Assembly (NCBI GenBank): GCA_021234155.1
Contig: JAJEKV010000031.1
Location: 8,632,748-8,696,747 of the forward strand
Direction of reading: 5' to 3'
Origin: Isoetes taiwanensis
Taxonomy: Eukaryota > Streptophyta > Lycopodiopsida > Isoetales > Isoetaceae
Length of the DNA: 64,000 nt
Shown here: positions 42,457 to 54,599 of the stretch, one piece after another
How the letters are laid out: each line of letters starts with the position of its first letter
How positions within the stretch are numbered: position 1 is the stretch's first letter
Program-made: the position numbers and the translations under genes
Notes under the pieces: generated by a model
Databases searched by the model: none
The model's input: the letters and a program-made list of their open reading frames with translations, nothing else
Told to the model about the DNA's origin: nothing

Positions 42457-42962
42457 TGTAAGGGACCCATAGGAGACCGCTCGAGTGGATCTGGGTGTCG
42501 TGTTCCAGAGGCACTCGCTTAAATGGGTAGAAAAAAATGTCTAGACAGTTTTACCCAGTTGGTTAAAGGGCATGTCGATTAGGAACGTTACATTTGGTAT
42601 CAGAGCAGGGCTCGAGTTTGAGTCTCCATGGGGGCAAAGTATGACCCGGAATAACATTGGATGGTAGGTCATGACTTGATCTTGGACACCACGAGATAGT
42701 GTGGTTTATGGTTTGTCATGCTCAAGGACGGGCATAGTTCTTGTGGGAGAGATTGTAATGGATCCATAGGAGACTGCTCGAGTGGGTCTTGATGTTGCAT
42801 TCTAGTAGGAGAGATTGTAACGGACCCATGGAAAACCGCTCGAATGGATTTTGGTGTCGCATTTCCGAGACACCGGCATAAATGTGTAGAAGCGACTACT
42901 CATAGACGTCTAGACGATTTTGCCCAGTTAGTTAAGGGCATGTCAGTTAAGAAGGTTAAACA
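42457..42962 (+). mobile_element. TRIM element, copy in B2
   Basis: Same layout as the B1 copy: left LTR 42457-42592, binding site at 42595-42606, partial LTR from 42754, right LTR from 42816. The right end reads GGTTAAACA instead of GTTACA, a mutated terminus. It arose by duplication of the surrounding block, not by a new insertion. Confidence 0.85.
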
Positions 42963-44354
42963 TTTTTTGCTTCAACTTGGAATTTGTGACTAGCCCAGAA
43001 TGGACAACTATCATGCTTCCACATTACAGAGGACATTTACTTGACATTCCTGTTGTCTACTGTGTCAAGAAGGCTTTGCGTTGTGACCTTGTTTCCATAG
43101 TAAGAAGGTCAAGTAAATGACATTTCCTGTATACATGTAAAGAGAGGTTTGATAAAATTCCGACTTATTGACCATGTGCTACCATGTGGCAAATGTTATA
43201 TACTAGATAATCAATGGCTGGAGGATATTGCGCCTTGTAAAGTGGCAAAAGCGGCTCCAAAAGAGGCACACGACGAGCAAACGGAGCCGCTGAAAGTGTG
43301 CCTTTGAGGCTGGCGGTGTCGCCAAGCCACTTTACTGGCGCAATATCCGAGGGTCGTTGATTAACAAGCGTAATAAATTGATGGTTCAAATTACGAACCA
43401 TATGCTGCCACGTGGCAGCTCTGATGGCAAGAAGGCCAATGGCTATGGCAACAGAACAAACTCTAAATCTTGAAGATGTGAGCTTCAGAACTACTGATTT
43501 AACTTTAGAAATGCTTTCGAAATGTTGACTCGAGGCTTTACAGGGCAAAAATCCGTCTTCTGAGTGATGGCTATGGAATCTATTTTTGAAGGTATGGCTA
43601 TAGCAAGAGAGGAAGATGCTGAAGCATTCAAAAGCTTTTGAATCATAAATCTTAATATGAATACGGGGATTGAATGATGCCGCCTAGTCTTCTCTAGCAA
43701 CAAAAATCTTGTAGGAATTGAAACTAGTATACATAGAAACGGCCGCTTCGAGAAATAGTCTATTTTTTTTACCTTTATAATCGGAAAAGGATCTTCTCGG
43801 GTATTCTGGAGCTTTTTGCTATGGTGGATGATTGAGTCGGGTAACTGCAAAACAAAGCAGGGCCTGCGAAAGATCTATCTATGGTGTTTGCGAGATCAGA
43901 TAAATTCGAGCAGGAAAGAGTATTAGACTTGTGGTTTCATCTTTCTAGGTTATTCCACAAGTCGAATACGCATATATTTCGAGATAAATTCGTTCGCCGA
44001 GACTGCTATCCCAAAAAAATGGAGGTATTAGACTCGTCTAAACTCAGACTCGATTCCACAAGTCAAATACCCAAGGGGTTATTAGGCTCATCTAAACTCA
44101 TGCTCCATTCCACAAGTCGAATACCTCCTTTGGCTATCCCACAAGTCAAGTACCACCTTTTATTTTTTATTTTTTTAATTCCAATTTTAAGTTAACTTCT
44201 TATGGCTTTTTTATCACCTGTAGATCATGAAATAGAGATATGTGAATGGTTCTCTGGGCAATGCAATTCTTATTAGTTTAGTATACCTAATAAGACATAC
44301 TTAACTTGGAATCTTGCATACTCAAGCGGTCAATCAATTTCAACTAACATTGTT

Positions 44355-44690
44355 AAAATTTCATTCTTCACCGCCGATGTGCAGAATATTCCCTAATTTG
44401 TGCCAGATCAACGACAAGTCTCTCTGCCACTTTCATTGGTGCAAAAGGGCTCAATGGTCTACGCGCCCATTGGAAACAAAATTAAGGTAAACAAAAAAAG
44501 GGGGGACCAATGGCGGGCATCACGCCTGCACCGAACCAGGCTGCTCGAATGATTGAAACAGAATGGGGGATTGAAAAAAGATGTGCCAAGCCCGAACCCT
44601 ATGCGAATCAGTTTCTATTGATATTGCAGATTCTGCACTGTACCAATTGGTTTTGAAAAATCTCAGACTCAAAGCTTTTTATTGGTTACT
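44355..44690. other. No recognisable gene
   Basis: Unique sequence between block A' and the SINE/minisatellite cluster. It shows no frame or repeat that I can assign. Confidence 0.5.
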
Positions 44691-46290
44691 GTAAAAAGCC
44701 CTCTGGTCCTAGGATGCCCAAAACGTCATACGTGGCAGGCGGCACTAGGCTGGTGACGTTGGGTTCAACGATGCCCCTAGAGTTGCCCCTAACAAAGTGT
44801 GCATGTATGGCCAAAGTTTTGCCCAGCAGATGTGTGGTGAGTTGGTGTAGGCCTAGTAATGCCAAAAATAAGTGTTCATTTGGTTATGGGTTCAAACCTT
44901 GCCAATGTCACTTATATTTGGAAGTTGGTTACTAGGGGTATACGATGATGATCCCGCCTATACATGTCCTCCACTTTTGCTGCTCATTGGCAGTGGGATA
45001 AAAACTAGCTAGTTTGTAAAAAGACTAGTCTAGACCAGTAAAAATTGCTTTACAGATTACTATGGCTGGTTTACTGGTTACTATAAAAAGCCCTCTGGTC
45101 CTAGGATGCCCAAAAAAGTCATACGTGACAGGCGGCACGAGGCTGGTGATGTTGGGTTCAACGATGCCCCTAGATTTGCCCCTAGGATCCGAAAACTTCC
45201 TCCAGGTGGGATTGTATCCTGCCTACAAAGTGTGTATGTATGGCCAAAGTTTTGCCCAACGGATGTGTGGTGAGTTGGTATAGGCCTAGTAATGCCAAAA
45301 ATAAGTGTTCATTTGGTTATGGGTTCAAACCTTGCCAATGTCATTTATATTTGGAAGTTGGTTACTAGGGGTATACGATGATGATCCCCGACGTGGTAGA
45401 ACTTAAAAGCCTATACATGTCCTCCACTTTGGTTGCTCGTTGGCAGTGGGACAAAAACTAGCTAGTTTGTAAAAAGACTAGTCTAGACCAGTAAAAGTTG
45501 GTTTATAGATTACTTTGTGGACCGGTTTTTTCGTTCTTGTAAAAAGCCTCCGGTCCTAGGATGCCCAAAAGTCATATCGTGGCGGTGCGGCACCAGCCCT
45601 CTGGTCCTAGGATGCCCAAAAAGTCATACGTGGCAAGCGGCACTAAAAAGCCCTCTGGTCCTAGGATGCCCAAAAAGTCATACGTGGCAGGCGGCACCAG
45701 CCTTCTGGTCCTAGGATGCCCAAAAAGTCATACGTGGCAAGCGGCACTAGGCTGGTGATGTTGGGTTCAACGATGCCCCTACGATCCGAAAACTTCCTCA
45801 AGGTGGGATGGTCCTAGGATGCCCAAAAAGTCATACGTGGCAGGCGGCACCAGCCCTCTAGTCCTAGGATGCCCAAAAAGTCATACGTGGCAAGCGGCAC
45901 TAGGCTGGTGATGTTAGAGTTGCCCCTACGATCCGAAAACTTCCTCAAGGTGGGATTGTATCCTGCCTATAAAGTGTGCATGTATGGCCAAAATTTTGTC
46001 TAACGGATGTGTGGTGAGTTGGTATGGGCCTAGTAATGCCAAAAATAAGTGTTCATTTGGTTATGGGTTCAAACCTTGCCAATGCCACTTATATTTGGAA
46101 GTTGGTTACTAGGGGTATACGATGATGATCCCCGGCGTGTTAGAACTTAAAAGCCTATACATGTCCTCCACTTTGGCTGCTCATTGGCAGTGGGACAAAA
46201 ACTAGCTAGTTTGTAAAAAGACTAGTCCAGACCAGTAAAAGTTGGTTTACAGATTACTGTGGCTGGTTTACTGGTTACTGTAAAAAGGGC
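44690..46290 (+). repeat. SINE-like triplet with minisatellite
   Basis: A module of about 300 bp occurs three times. Each copy has AGTTGGT(A/G)TAGG (A-box-like, at 44840, 45273 and 46017) and about 49 bases later GGTTCAAACC (B-box-like, at 44889, 45322 and 46066). Each ends with ACTAGCTAGTTTGTAAAAAGACTAG. Between copies two and three, roughly 45540-45905, a 50-55-bp unit (CTGGTCCTAGGATGCCCAAAAAG ... GCGGCAC) is repeated six times. That unit also begins copies one and two. It looks like a tRNA-type SINE whose 5' unit expanded into a minisatellite. Confidence 0.7.
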
Positions 46291-47297
46291 ACTGCTTATT
46301 GACATCATACTTGTCCTCAATGGTAGCCTATAAAAATCATTTCATTCATTAGTTTAAAGAGAATACGACTTAAAACAGCACCCATAATGCAACCAAAATC
46401 CTGGCTAATGGTATAACCATTAGACTGAGTCGAGTCTATTTGATCCTAAGACCTTAGACTTTCTATCATGATTTTGACCTTTGCAAGAACAAAAACATGA
46501 TACAATTTGCAGCCCTAAGTACAATCAGGTGCCAATGTACTTAGGCCAAAGATATGGTTGCCAAAAATAAAACTCATTATATTCTATCATCAATCTGCTA
46601 CATGTTTATGCAAATGCCCTTTTTATATGTAAATCCATAAATGACTGTAGAAAGCAAGATATTGCATTCATCTAATTCAAAATATACCAGACCTGATGTT
46701 GAGTGTTTCACCAATATTTGGTATCAATACTCATCCATAGAGATTTTAAGACATTAGAAAAAGACATGAAGTACTAGTTCACAGAAATACAATTATGATA
46801 ATTAATACAATAGGAAGGACCATAAGAATCTGTTGCAAAGATGCGCAGAATTATATTTTCTAGGATTTATAAACCGCAATGTCCATATTTTTTCGCTTTA
46901 TAGAAAAGATCAAAGGAACAGTTTACACATGCTCATGAACCAAACTGCTTGTAAGTAAGAACACCAGCAATATTTAACATGATTCAACTTACAAGAGTAG
47001 CGAGAATAGAAGACCTGAACTCACAAAAGTAGTTGGAATAGAAAACCAGCAAATGGAACACACTTACTTGAATTTTGTAGCAAACTTTTAAGTGTCCAAA
47101 AATATTTGAAGTCATTAATCGGATATATCAATGTATTTGAGTCACTTCATCTTGATGTCCAGCATTCCATTCCTCCTTTGGCCAGGCAAGATCTCTAGAG
47201 TCTTATGAAATCATAGCTCCGTGTACTCACCATTCTCCTAGTACTAGAGAAAACTGCAAATGACAAAAAACCACAACGAGAGGAGAGAACCGATACC
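46291..47297. other. A+T-rich DNA, no gene seen
   Basis: No open frame of note on either strand and no clear repeat. The composition resembles introns or gene-flanking DNA of the minus-strand remnants to the right. Confidence 0.5.
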
Positions 47298-47382
47298 TGC
47301 AGGCAATCACAAGGGCCAAAAGGTACATGTGGTGTCTCTTGGCGTTTAGCCTTTCACACCTTGTAACCTTTTGCCCTGCATT
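47298..47382 (-). pseudogene. Exon-like module, copy 1 (copy 2 at 49967-50072)
   Basis: On the minus strand an acceptor-like AATGCAG precedes GGCAAAAGGTTACAAGG. The block ends TACCTTTTGGCCCTTGTGAT...TGCAG before a GTATCG donor. A longer relative at 50072-49967 starts after CACAAG, shares GGGCAAAAG and GTACCTTTTGGCCCTTG, and ends CTGCAG before GTACGGG. Translation gives HHMYLLALVIAC in one and PKYLLALALVPF in the other. They look like duplicated exons of one gene family, otherwise unidentified. Confidence 0.4.
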
Positions 47383-47894
47383 AGTTCTAGATAGAAGAAT
47401 GATACTAAATCTACTGTAGACAGTGTTAATACATGTAGAATTTGAATCTTAATATGTAAGCTAATAGTCCGGTATTCACAAATAATCAACAGTATGCTGC
47501 CTTATATTAAGCATTTATTGTAACAATAGGCCGAGACTGTATGCAAAGCATAAAATAATTTTGCATTCCCTCATAGCAGACTAGATAAATGTTTGCCATC
47601 ATATTCATAGTTATCATAGGCTCTGCAATCTTTTCTACCCATATGTAATAAGAGCAAATAATTTTCAAAGGATATTTACTACGAACAACTTATAGACGTT
47701 CTTCAGATCTATAACTATTCATTTACAAAAATGCAAAACAGCATCTCAAACCTTAAGAGTTTGTTGACGATGGGAAAATTTTCCCCATGGCTTCAGTTTT
47801 GGTGCTACTTCCAACTTGCTCCATGGCATGCATATGTTAGATTGCGTATCAAATTTCTTACTCATGGTTCTAACCAACAGCTTTTATTTCAGAG

Positions 47895-48254
47895 CTAACT
47901 ATAGCAGATCCGGCAGTACTCAACTAATTGCTGGCAAGAAGAACTACAATATCTTGCTTCCGGGTAGGATTTTGTCAAGCCAGAATAATAGAATGACAGA
48001 AGCAAAGCCGCCCTGAAAACATTTTGCGCCAGAAATCTTGCATGAATTTTGCATTCGGCTGCTGCCGTAACTGGCTTTAGGGTTCGAAATACCACATCTA
48101 AAAATATTGTATAAACACTTTGTGCAAATATCTTTTCTTTCTTTTGCATTTTAAGTGCCAAAATTCCGTACCTTGCCTTTTTGTTTTTGGTGAGGGCCGA
48201 TTGACCTACTAACATAAAAAGCTCCAAATCCTTGCTATTAACATCTCGTGACAT
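47895..48254 (-). CDS. Hypothetical ORF or exon, 119 codons
   Basis: An uninterrupted minus-strand frame reads SKDLELFMLVGQSALTKNKK, then ALKMQKKEKIFAQSVYTIF and a Cys-rich end (RYCSSSCQQLVEYCRICYS). Lys and Leu content and the lack of low complexity make it more protein-like than most frames nearby. I do not recognise it. There is no clear splice signal or promoter, and it could be chance. Confidence 0.3.
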   Translation of the reverse strand: MSRDVNSKDLELFMLVGQSALTKNKKARYGILALKMQKKEKIFAQSVYTIFLDVVFRTLKPVTAAAECKIHARFLAQNVFRAALLLSFYYSGLTKSYPEARYCSSSCQQLVEYCRICYS

Positions 48255-48879
48255 TCATATGAAAAGGCTTGGGATTGTACCATGTAAAGGTGAAACACAA
48301 CATAAAATTACACATGCTAGCCAAACTTGCTAGGTTTAGATAAGTGGCGCGCATGCTTTCAATAGAAAAACCCAAGTGCATGAAAGCCTCTTTGCATAAA
48401 ATGAAATTTCAAAATGTAAGGACATATAATTTAAGAACAATATTGCATACCTTTGCATTTTCTAAGATCTTCATATAGCATTTCATATTTCTAATTTTTG
48501 CATCCAAAATGTTGATTGGCATGATGCCCCATCCGTCCCCATTGCAACTTTATTTTTGAATTACTCCATTGAATCACCATAGAAAGGTCAAATACCGTAG
48601 TAAGTTTCGCATACCTTACTTTTTGTTTATTGTCAAGCCATGCCTACCAGAATGGCGAGTTAGCTCCAAATCCAAGTTTTCACAATAAAATAGGTGCCTT
48701 GTAGTAAGGCATTTGCTATTCTAATAACTGGTTATTCTGAGTACGATTCCATGTATAAAATACTGTGGGATTCTATTACGTAAAGCTGGAACATAGTAAA
48801 GAAAGTTAATTGTAATAACAAGTGTGACAAGTCAAATATGCCCATGTATCAAGTGTGAAATGCATTCATTGTTCATAAA

Positions 48880-49685
48880 AAAAAAAACCCCAGCCTGAAC
48901 TAGAATACCTAGACCAGACATCTGCCTCGGTCAATCCCTTGGCAGTATTATCATCCTATTACCAATATGAGCCAGACTAGCATAGTATTTATTTACCAAA
49001 TTTTCTTTCTATTTTGTATCTTTGTAATCTTGTTAACTTCTTGTTCCCATAAAAACCATGTAAGTATTATGTAAAACACATCATGTCTCTTGCCTTAATG
49101 TATGTGGATCAAATTCTTAACATAACAACTATAATAACTATGAGAACTTATCTTTTTGTATATTCTATAACTTCAGTTCAGTTTTGCCCTCGTGTATACA
49201 ACATAGCTGTAGACATCAATCATAATATAATGTTCTTATCTAGTATTTCTTATAATACATAGCTCAAGGCTAGTAGTTATTTTCTTACAATAGTTCATTG
49301 TAAGATATTTGTATTTATAGATTAGACAAAGGTCAGTTTTCAGGAATGATCATATTTAATAAGTGATACCCCTGTGATTTGTCTTTAACAACTTATATCT
49401 AGGCTGAGTATACCCATAATATGATAATTAAGTGTATATTCCAGTTTCAGTCTTGATTCCATCATAATTTTGTGTACCATTCCAATAAATATCGGAAAAT
49501 ACCTAAGAAGATTCAGAATACTTTAGATTACTATGACAAGAGTTTATCATATTTCCTTACATTACATGAACAGATTTAGGACAACGAGACTGCCATATAA
49601 AACCATCTTTTTTCTCCATATTGTAAATTATAAGAACATATACTATAATAAGTGAGCCATACCATATTCATAGAATAATGTCAAG
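48880..49685. repeat. 806-bp repeat, copy 1
   Basis: From the A-run before CCCAGCCTGAACTAGAATAC to CATAGAATAATGTCAAG this stretch is repeated at 62894-63697 in the same orientation, with only a handful of differences (for example TCTTAACATAAC against TTTAAATATAAC). Similarity stops abruptly at both ends. There are no open frames. Recent duplication or an insertion of the same non-coding element are both possible. Confidence 0.9.
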
Positions 49686-50169
49686 GCTAAGGATATGTCT
49701 GTTACCTTATACTATCAAACGCCGGACTGCCAACAATACTTGAAAAATGCTAGCAATCTATATTAAGCATTTTAGAAATAGGAAATACTAAAGCATTGAA
49801 GAACCATGTAATCCATGACTGCAGTTTCTAATCCATTGTTATTGCTTCTATCGTTCTTAAATGTCATTGAAACAGCTTGTTAACCTTCAAGACCTCCATC
49901 TTCCTTTAAGCCAAAATAAACACACAGAGCAAAAGTAACAATGGGAAGAAAATCCCGTACCTGCAGCCAATCAATACCCAGTTAGCGTGAAAACGGTACC
50001 AGGGCAAGGGCCAAAAGGTACTTTGGGATTTTCAGCTCGTCGCTGATTACCCATTGTGGCTTTTGCCCCTTGTGTTAGAAATAGCATAAGGGATATTGGA
50101 GTTAGTTTAATGCATCAGCCTATTCATAGATGTAACAGTAAGTGAGAACAAATCTCTTATGTTCAACAA

Positions 50170-50787
50170 TAGTTCTGAATATTGCATATAATGTCTTGTC
50201 TATGTCATGTTATCCACTGCCATATAACTACCAGCTGTTCAAACCTCTAACGCCATTATATCTGCTTTTCCAATTTACCCTATGTAATTGAAACTTGTAA
50301 AAATTAAAAGAATCACGAAGAATTAAACATGACATATAACCTTAAAATGATATCCCTGTCTATTATATCTGAATAAGTTCAGGTTTTATTGAATATGCCA
50401 TACCTCTTACTTTCGATAGAAACATAATCTGTTGAACTTTTGGCTATTTTGATTATATTATCTAATGGATCACTAAAAGTTTATTGTGTTTTATTGAAAC
50501 ATCATCTTTTGTTGGATTATACAATAGTTTGCTTATTTTTGTTTAAAATTTTCATTCTTGATTTTTACTTGTCACATGAAAAGTTCAATTTTTAGATTTT
50601 TTTCCACATGAAAAGCAGAAAATTTTATTGCCTGTCCTCTGAAATATAGGGAGTGCCTTGCAAATTCCCTCACTGGTTCTGAATATTGCATATAATGTCT
50701 TGTCTATGTCATGTTATCCACTGCCATATAACTACCAGCTGTTCAAACCTCTAACGCCATTATATCTGCTTTTCCAATTTACCCTAT
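50170..50787. repeat. 114-bp perfect direct repeats around a 390-bp spacer
   Basis: GTTCTGAATATTGCATATAA through TTTCCAATTTACCCTATG is present identically at about 50170-50284 and 50673-50787. The spacer contains a segment (about 50290-50400, ATGACATATAACCTTAAAAT ... GAATAAGTTCAGGTTTTATT) related to the 8104-8176 end of the MITE-like element. The repeats lack TG...CA ends, so LTRs are unlikely. Confidence 0.8.
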
Positions 50788-50789
50788 GA

Positions 50790-51814
50790 CAAACAGTATT
50801 GTAGAACCACTTGGCTGCTCAAACCCTTTCAATGTGGTACTCTTTTAGCTGTACCTTACTTTGTTTAGTGTCAAGTGTATTGACATGGGTTGCTAAAGAA
50901 TACTGATCTGATGAAGCCATCTTTCATGTGTACGTCTTAGCCAGAGATAAACCATATCCCTCCTCGGTTTAACAAGCCTGCCCAATTGTAACATTAGGCC
51001 GTGCATTGTTGCTCCTTTAGCCTCTTATTCAGTTCATATTATGACTTCAGAAACTTGTCTGGTAACCACCAAGCAGGGAGAACAATTACATGTGTATTGC
51101 ACATCTGGGTCAATTCCATTTAAAGGGCACCTAAAAATTGGTGAAAGTTTGTACCAGTCACCTTTATTTTAATTAAGATGAGGCCAGTAATCCATTGGAT
51201 ATAGAGGCAGGACAGACAAAGAAAGAGGAAATCTCAATTCCAAATCCTACATACCCCCTATGTGAAATCAAATCCTCTAGAGTAACATCTGTTATGAGGG
51301 AATTTACAAATCCAATATTAGTAATAACTGTTCTACTGCTACAGCAATGGATCTGCATGTCAAATCTATTCTTCCTATCATATTTAGAGATATTATCCAG
51401 CTTGGTATATCTTTTTCTATTTATGCTCTTATTGTTACATAAGGTAGCAGCTAGCTTTAAGGAAACTTATCACCATCATTTATATATGCTTCTGTAGGAT
51501 CTCAGATGTGTTAATACTTCAGCTATTACTAACGGTAGGCAGCCAGACAAATAGAATAGCAAGAGGCCATATTCCGTGCACATATTATATGTTTGAGACC
51601 ATAATATCCTGTGGCTTATCTTGTTATATCCCTGAACTTTTTATCAGTTCAGTCTAGCAAGCCATTATGCTACATAATCTTAGCTGTCTTAGTTAGAATT
51701 GTGCAGATCCCTGACATTATGTATTACAAAAAGAATCATACCCTATTGTCTATCAGGAACTATAAAAAAGATATCTATAATGTCTTTAGCAAAATGCAAG
51801 CAGAGGTAGAACCT
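50790..51814. other. No confident gene
   Basis: An exon-sized block on the minus strand near 51300-51250 reads DVTLEDLISHRG between an acceptor-like ATAACAG and a donor-like GTATGTAG. A 100-codon plus-strand frame overlaps it (51195-51497). Neither is strong enough to call. Confidence 0.35.
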
Positions 51815-52112
51815 GGTTGTTATCCGGATCATCCTCATTATATTGTGAATCGTTGACATTCTATGCAGAATATAGATCCTCCTGGCGCCTCTTTCCATAC
51901 TGTTTTGGTCCTCTTTGGTAATTGTTTCTCTCATCCCTGTTGAAGTAGGACCGCTTCTGGCCAAAACCTCCTCTGGAACTGCGAGAATCCATAGTATCCT
52001 TATGTGTTTGCTCAGCCAAAGAGCAAAACAAAAGCTCACGGTTGAGCGCCTCACTATTCAGCCATTCCTCATCAGAACTCGAAGTCTCCCACCCATCAGA
52101 AAAATAGCCCAT
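51815..52112 (-). pseudogene. First-exon remnant, Ser/acidic then Arg/Gly-rich
   Basis: ATG at 52112 follows ACGAAACCCTAA, a telobox-like leader motif common upstream of plant starts. The frame reads MGYFSDGWETSSSDEEWLN, then SRSSRGGFGQKRSYFNR and RNNYQRGPKQYGKRRQEDLY, a likely RNA-binding low-complexity tail. A TAG at about 51861 interrupts. The same frame continues NVNDSQYNEDDPDNNQ up to a CAG|GTTCTA donor. It lies downstream of the RT remnant and may be the first exon of another copy of that gene or of a neighbour. That link is inference. Confidence 0.4.
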
Positions 52113-52653
52113 TTAGGGTTTCGTATTACTGTAGTAGCTTAGATACGGGATCTTCCCTAAGATTTACGCGGTCAAAATATCTTACCATGCTGTCAAGCAG
52201 TCTTATTGCGTATCTTAGGTTAAGATAATATCTAACTATTAACTTTGATATCTGGGGAACCATGCTTATTAATATCTTACGGCTCATAAAAGTAATTTTT
52301 CATATATAAGGTCTTGGAAAATGTGTACACACATGTTCTATTAGCTGTGCAAATACCCATATATGAGTATTATTATGTTCCCATAACTAAGGTTCAATGT
52401 GTATAAATCAATCCTTAGTGCACAAACATATTATGCCTTTGGTCAAATATTAAGGACATTTGTTGTCTTTGGTTTAAACAATATCTTATGTAATGTTACA
52501 AAAAAAAACCCTACCACCTACCGTGGGATAAGGGAACACACCTTAACACTATATGCCTGTGACCATGGGGATGCCCCCACTGCCACAGCAGGGGTTAAGC
52601 CTTATCCCATAAAAATCAGCAAAGTATTTCTGTAATATAAGGACATACCTTGT
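52113..52653. other. Intergenic or intron, no gene seen
   Basis: A+T-rich DNA. Directly downstream of the RT frame a donor-like AACAAG|GTATGTCC occurs at about 52645, so the RT may be spliced to a further exon that I cannot find. Confidence 0.4.
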
Positions 52654-53396
52654 TTATACAGGCCTCAGGAACTGTAGCAGTACTTTGTTGTCGTATTGAA
52701 GACCAGGAAATTCATTATTGCATATATACTTGTATACACTTTTCCTCAGTCCTCTTATATCAAAACCATTGTCCACAAAATTCTGTATCAGCTTGTTAAT
52801 CTCTTTGGCTGCACCTCTGGGGCATGAATTAATATACATAAACGCTAGTATTTCTGAGATAATAACGTTCCGAGCCTGGTAATATGGCCTGCAACTATTT
52901 GCGTGGATATATTTGAGTACTATGAAAGGAAGAATATCTCTCTTATCAAACTTAGAAGTTCTGAAGATGCCATTGGCACGGCTAAGAATCTCAATTGTCA
53001 TATTTAAGAAATTTCCTTTGTGACCAAAAGTGGCTAAAGGGTCATCCTTATATGCAATAACAGTCTCTTCTTTGATGCCTAAAGCTTTCATGTCATAAAT
53101 TTAAAGGTTTTCAGAAGTACCTATCTCCACATAATTCAGGAATTCTCTTCTTCTTCTCTTCTTCTTCTTCTTCTTATAACAGGGCAATTAAGTACCATAA
53201 GGTCATCCATATATCTAAAGGAAGCTTTAAACATTTCAGCTTCTTTGTATCTTCCTTGTATGGCTAGTGTTTTAATAAAATCTGCCTCAAACCATGCTAA
53301 GTAGAGATTACACCAACATGGGCTGCATGCAAAGCCCATAGGAATCCCACTGATTTATGTCCATGTTTGTGTTCCTCTCATGACGAAACAGTTGGT
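52654..53396 (-). pseudogene. Penelope/rvt-like RT, palm C-terminal half and thumb
   Basis: The frame starts abruptly after a LINE tail as TNCFVMRGTQTWT, a TAA at 53357 (expected Gln), then ISGIPMGFACSPCWCNLYLA, the motif B of this RT group. The catalytic FRYMDDLMVLN lies near 53205. A GAA/GAG microsatellite at about 53136-53175 shifts the frame. The thumb block 53091-52654 contains FRTSKFDKRDILPFIVLKY, NSCRPYYQARNVIISEIL and NGFDIRGLRKSVYKYI. GIPMG plus YxDD plus the DKRD...F...S..P...Y...ISE thumb pattern matches RTs of the Penelope/rvt type that I know from invertebrate and algal genomes. No GIY-YIG endonuclease is seen. Confidence 0.7.
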
Positions 53397-54599
53397 TAGA
53401 ATAGAATAGAATAGAATAGAATATGATTTTATCGTCCACGGAGACCAACTGGCCTATGGGACCCAAGTACAAAGAGAGAGCAGCAGGCGTATTACTACCA
53501 GGATTAAAAAACCCCCGCCCCGAAGGGTTTTCGGGGGAAAAACCTTAGTAGCAATAAGGATGCTGACATACTGCACAGTTATATACATAATCACTAGTAC
53601 AAACCGAGGTTAATGTCGACGGGGGGCATAAGCGAGTCCACGTATCCATTACCTCCCGTGGTACGATCCCAACAAGCCTACGGAGGTCGTGGCTTAGTAG
53701 CTCATGCAAGGCCTGATGGGGCACAACTAACCGAGCATACCGAGCCCCGGATATCTTTGGTACGCCGGACAGGCCCGGAGGCGTGACTTTCATCCTCAAT
53801 GGCGCCTGCTGGCGGCAGCGGCGGACTTTGTCCTCACGCGGCTCCCCGAATCCATCTCCCCTGCCTCAATCGCGGAGGTGGTGTGCACTGTCTTAATGGA
53901 AGCAATCACCTGCGCTTTTTCATGGGTAGATGGGTGCGCGGTAGTGGTGTGGGCCCCTCGTGAGCATGGGATTAACCCTCGGGCCGCGATAATTTGCCAC
54001 CTTGACATGTGATAGGGCCTCTGCATCCCAAAGCTTGGCCATGAAGCAAGCATCCAATCTTTGCTTCAAGGCAGAAGCGTTCCTTCGGTGTATGCACCCG
54101 GTCCACATCTGTGTGCCTGCACATTCCATAGCGAGAACCACTGGGCTTGCTTGTCTTTCCAAAGAAGGCTTTGAGTCGTTGCGGGCCCCATCGCCACCGC
54201 CAAAGCAAGGTTGGGCAGCCGGGCTTCATCCATAGCCACCACCTTCCAGGAAGTAAATAATGTGACGTTCTGCGCGACCCTCAGAATGGAAGGAAGCCTG
54301 CCTCTGGAGCAAGATCGATATGAGACCTTGGACTTCACTCCCATTGCCCGCCAAAAGGCCTTACAGCACTGCTCTAGATCGCTTCAAGTGGTGAGTGATA
54401 TCACCGGCCCCACACTTCTGCCCCATAGAGGAGGACCGGTTCAACCAAGACCACTGAACAAGTGTGCCTGGTGACCCCATGCATACTGGCTGCCTTGTGA
54501 TTTGTTATTTTGCATTGCATCTGGGGCTTTCCAGCCTGTAGTGACCCGTAACGATGGATGCATCCCGGTGTGTGGTAGTAGAAAACTCAATGCCCAAAT

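Larger units (their letters stand above)
39774..44354. repeat. Segmental duplication A-B1-B2-A'
   Basis: Block A (39774-40181) recurs as A' (43931-44354), with shared ATTCCACAAGTCGAAT and TTTCGAGATAAATTC strings. Block B1 (about 40313-42150) is followed by its tandem copy B2 (about 42164-43900). Both B copies hold a TRIM, a G+C-rich hairpin and the same unique sequence with indels. The open frames inside (for example 41418-41918 and 43165-43850, minus strand) are shared by descent and show no recognisable domain. Confidence 0.88.
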
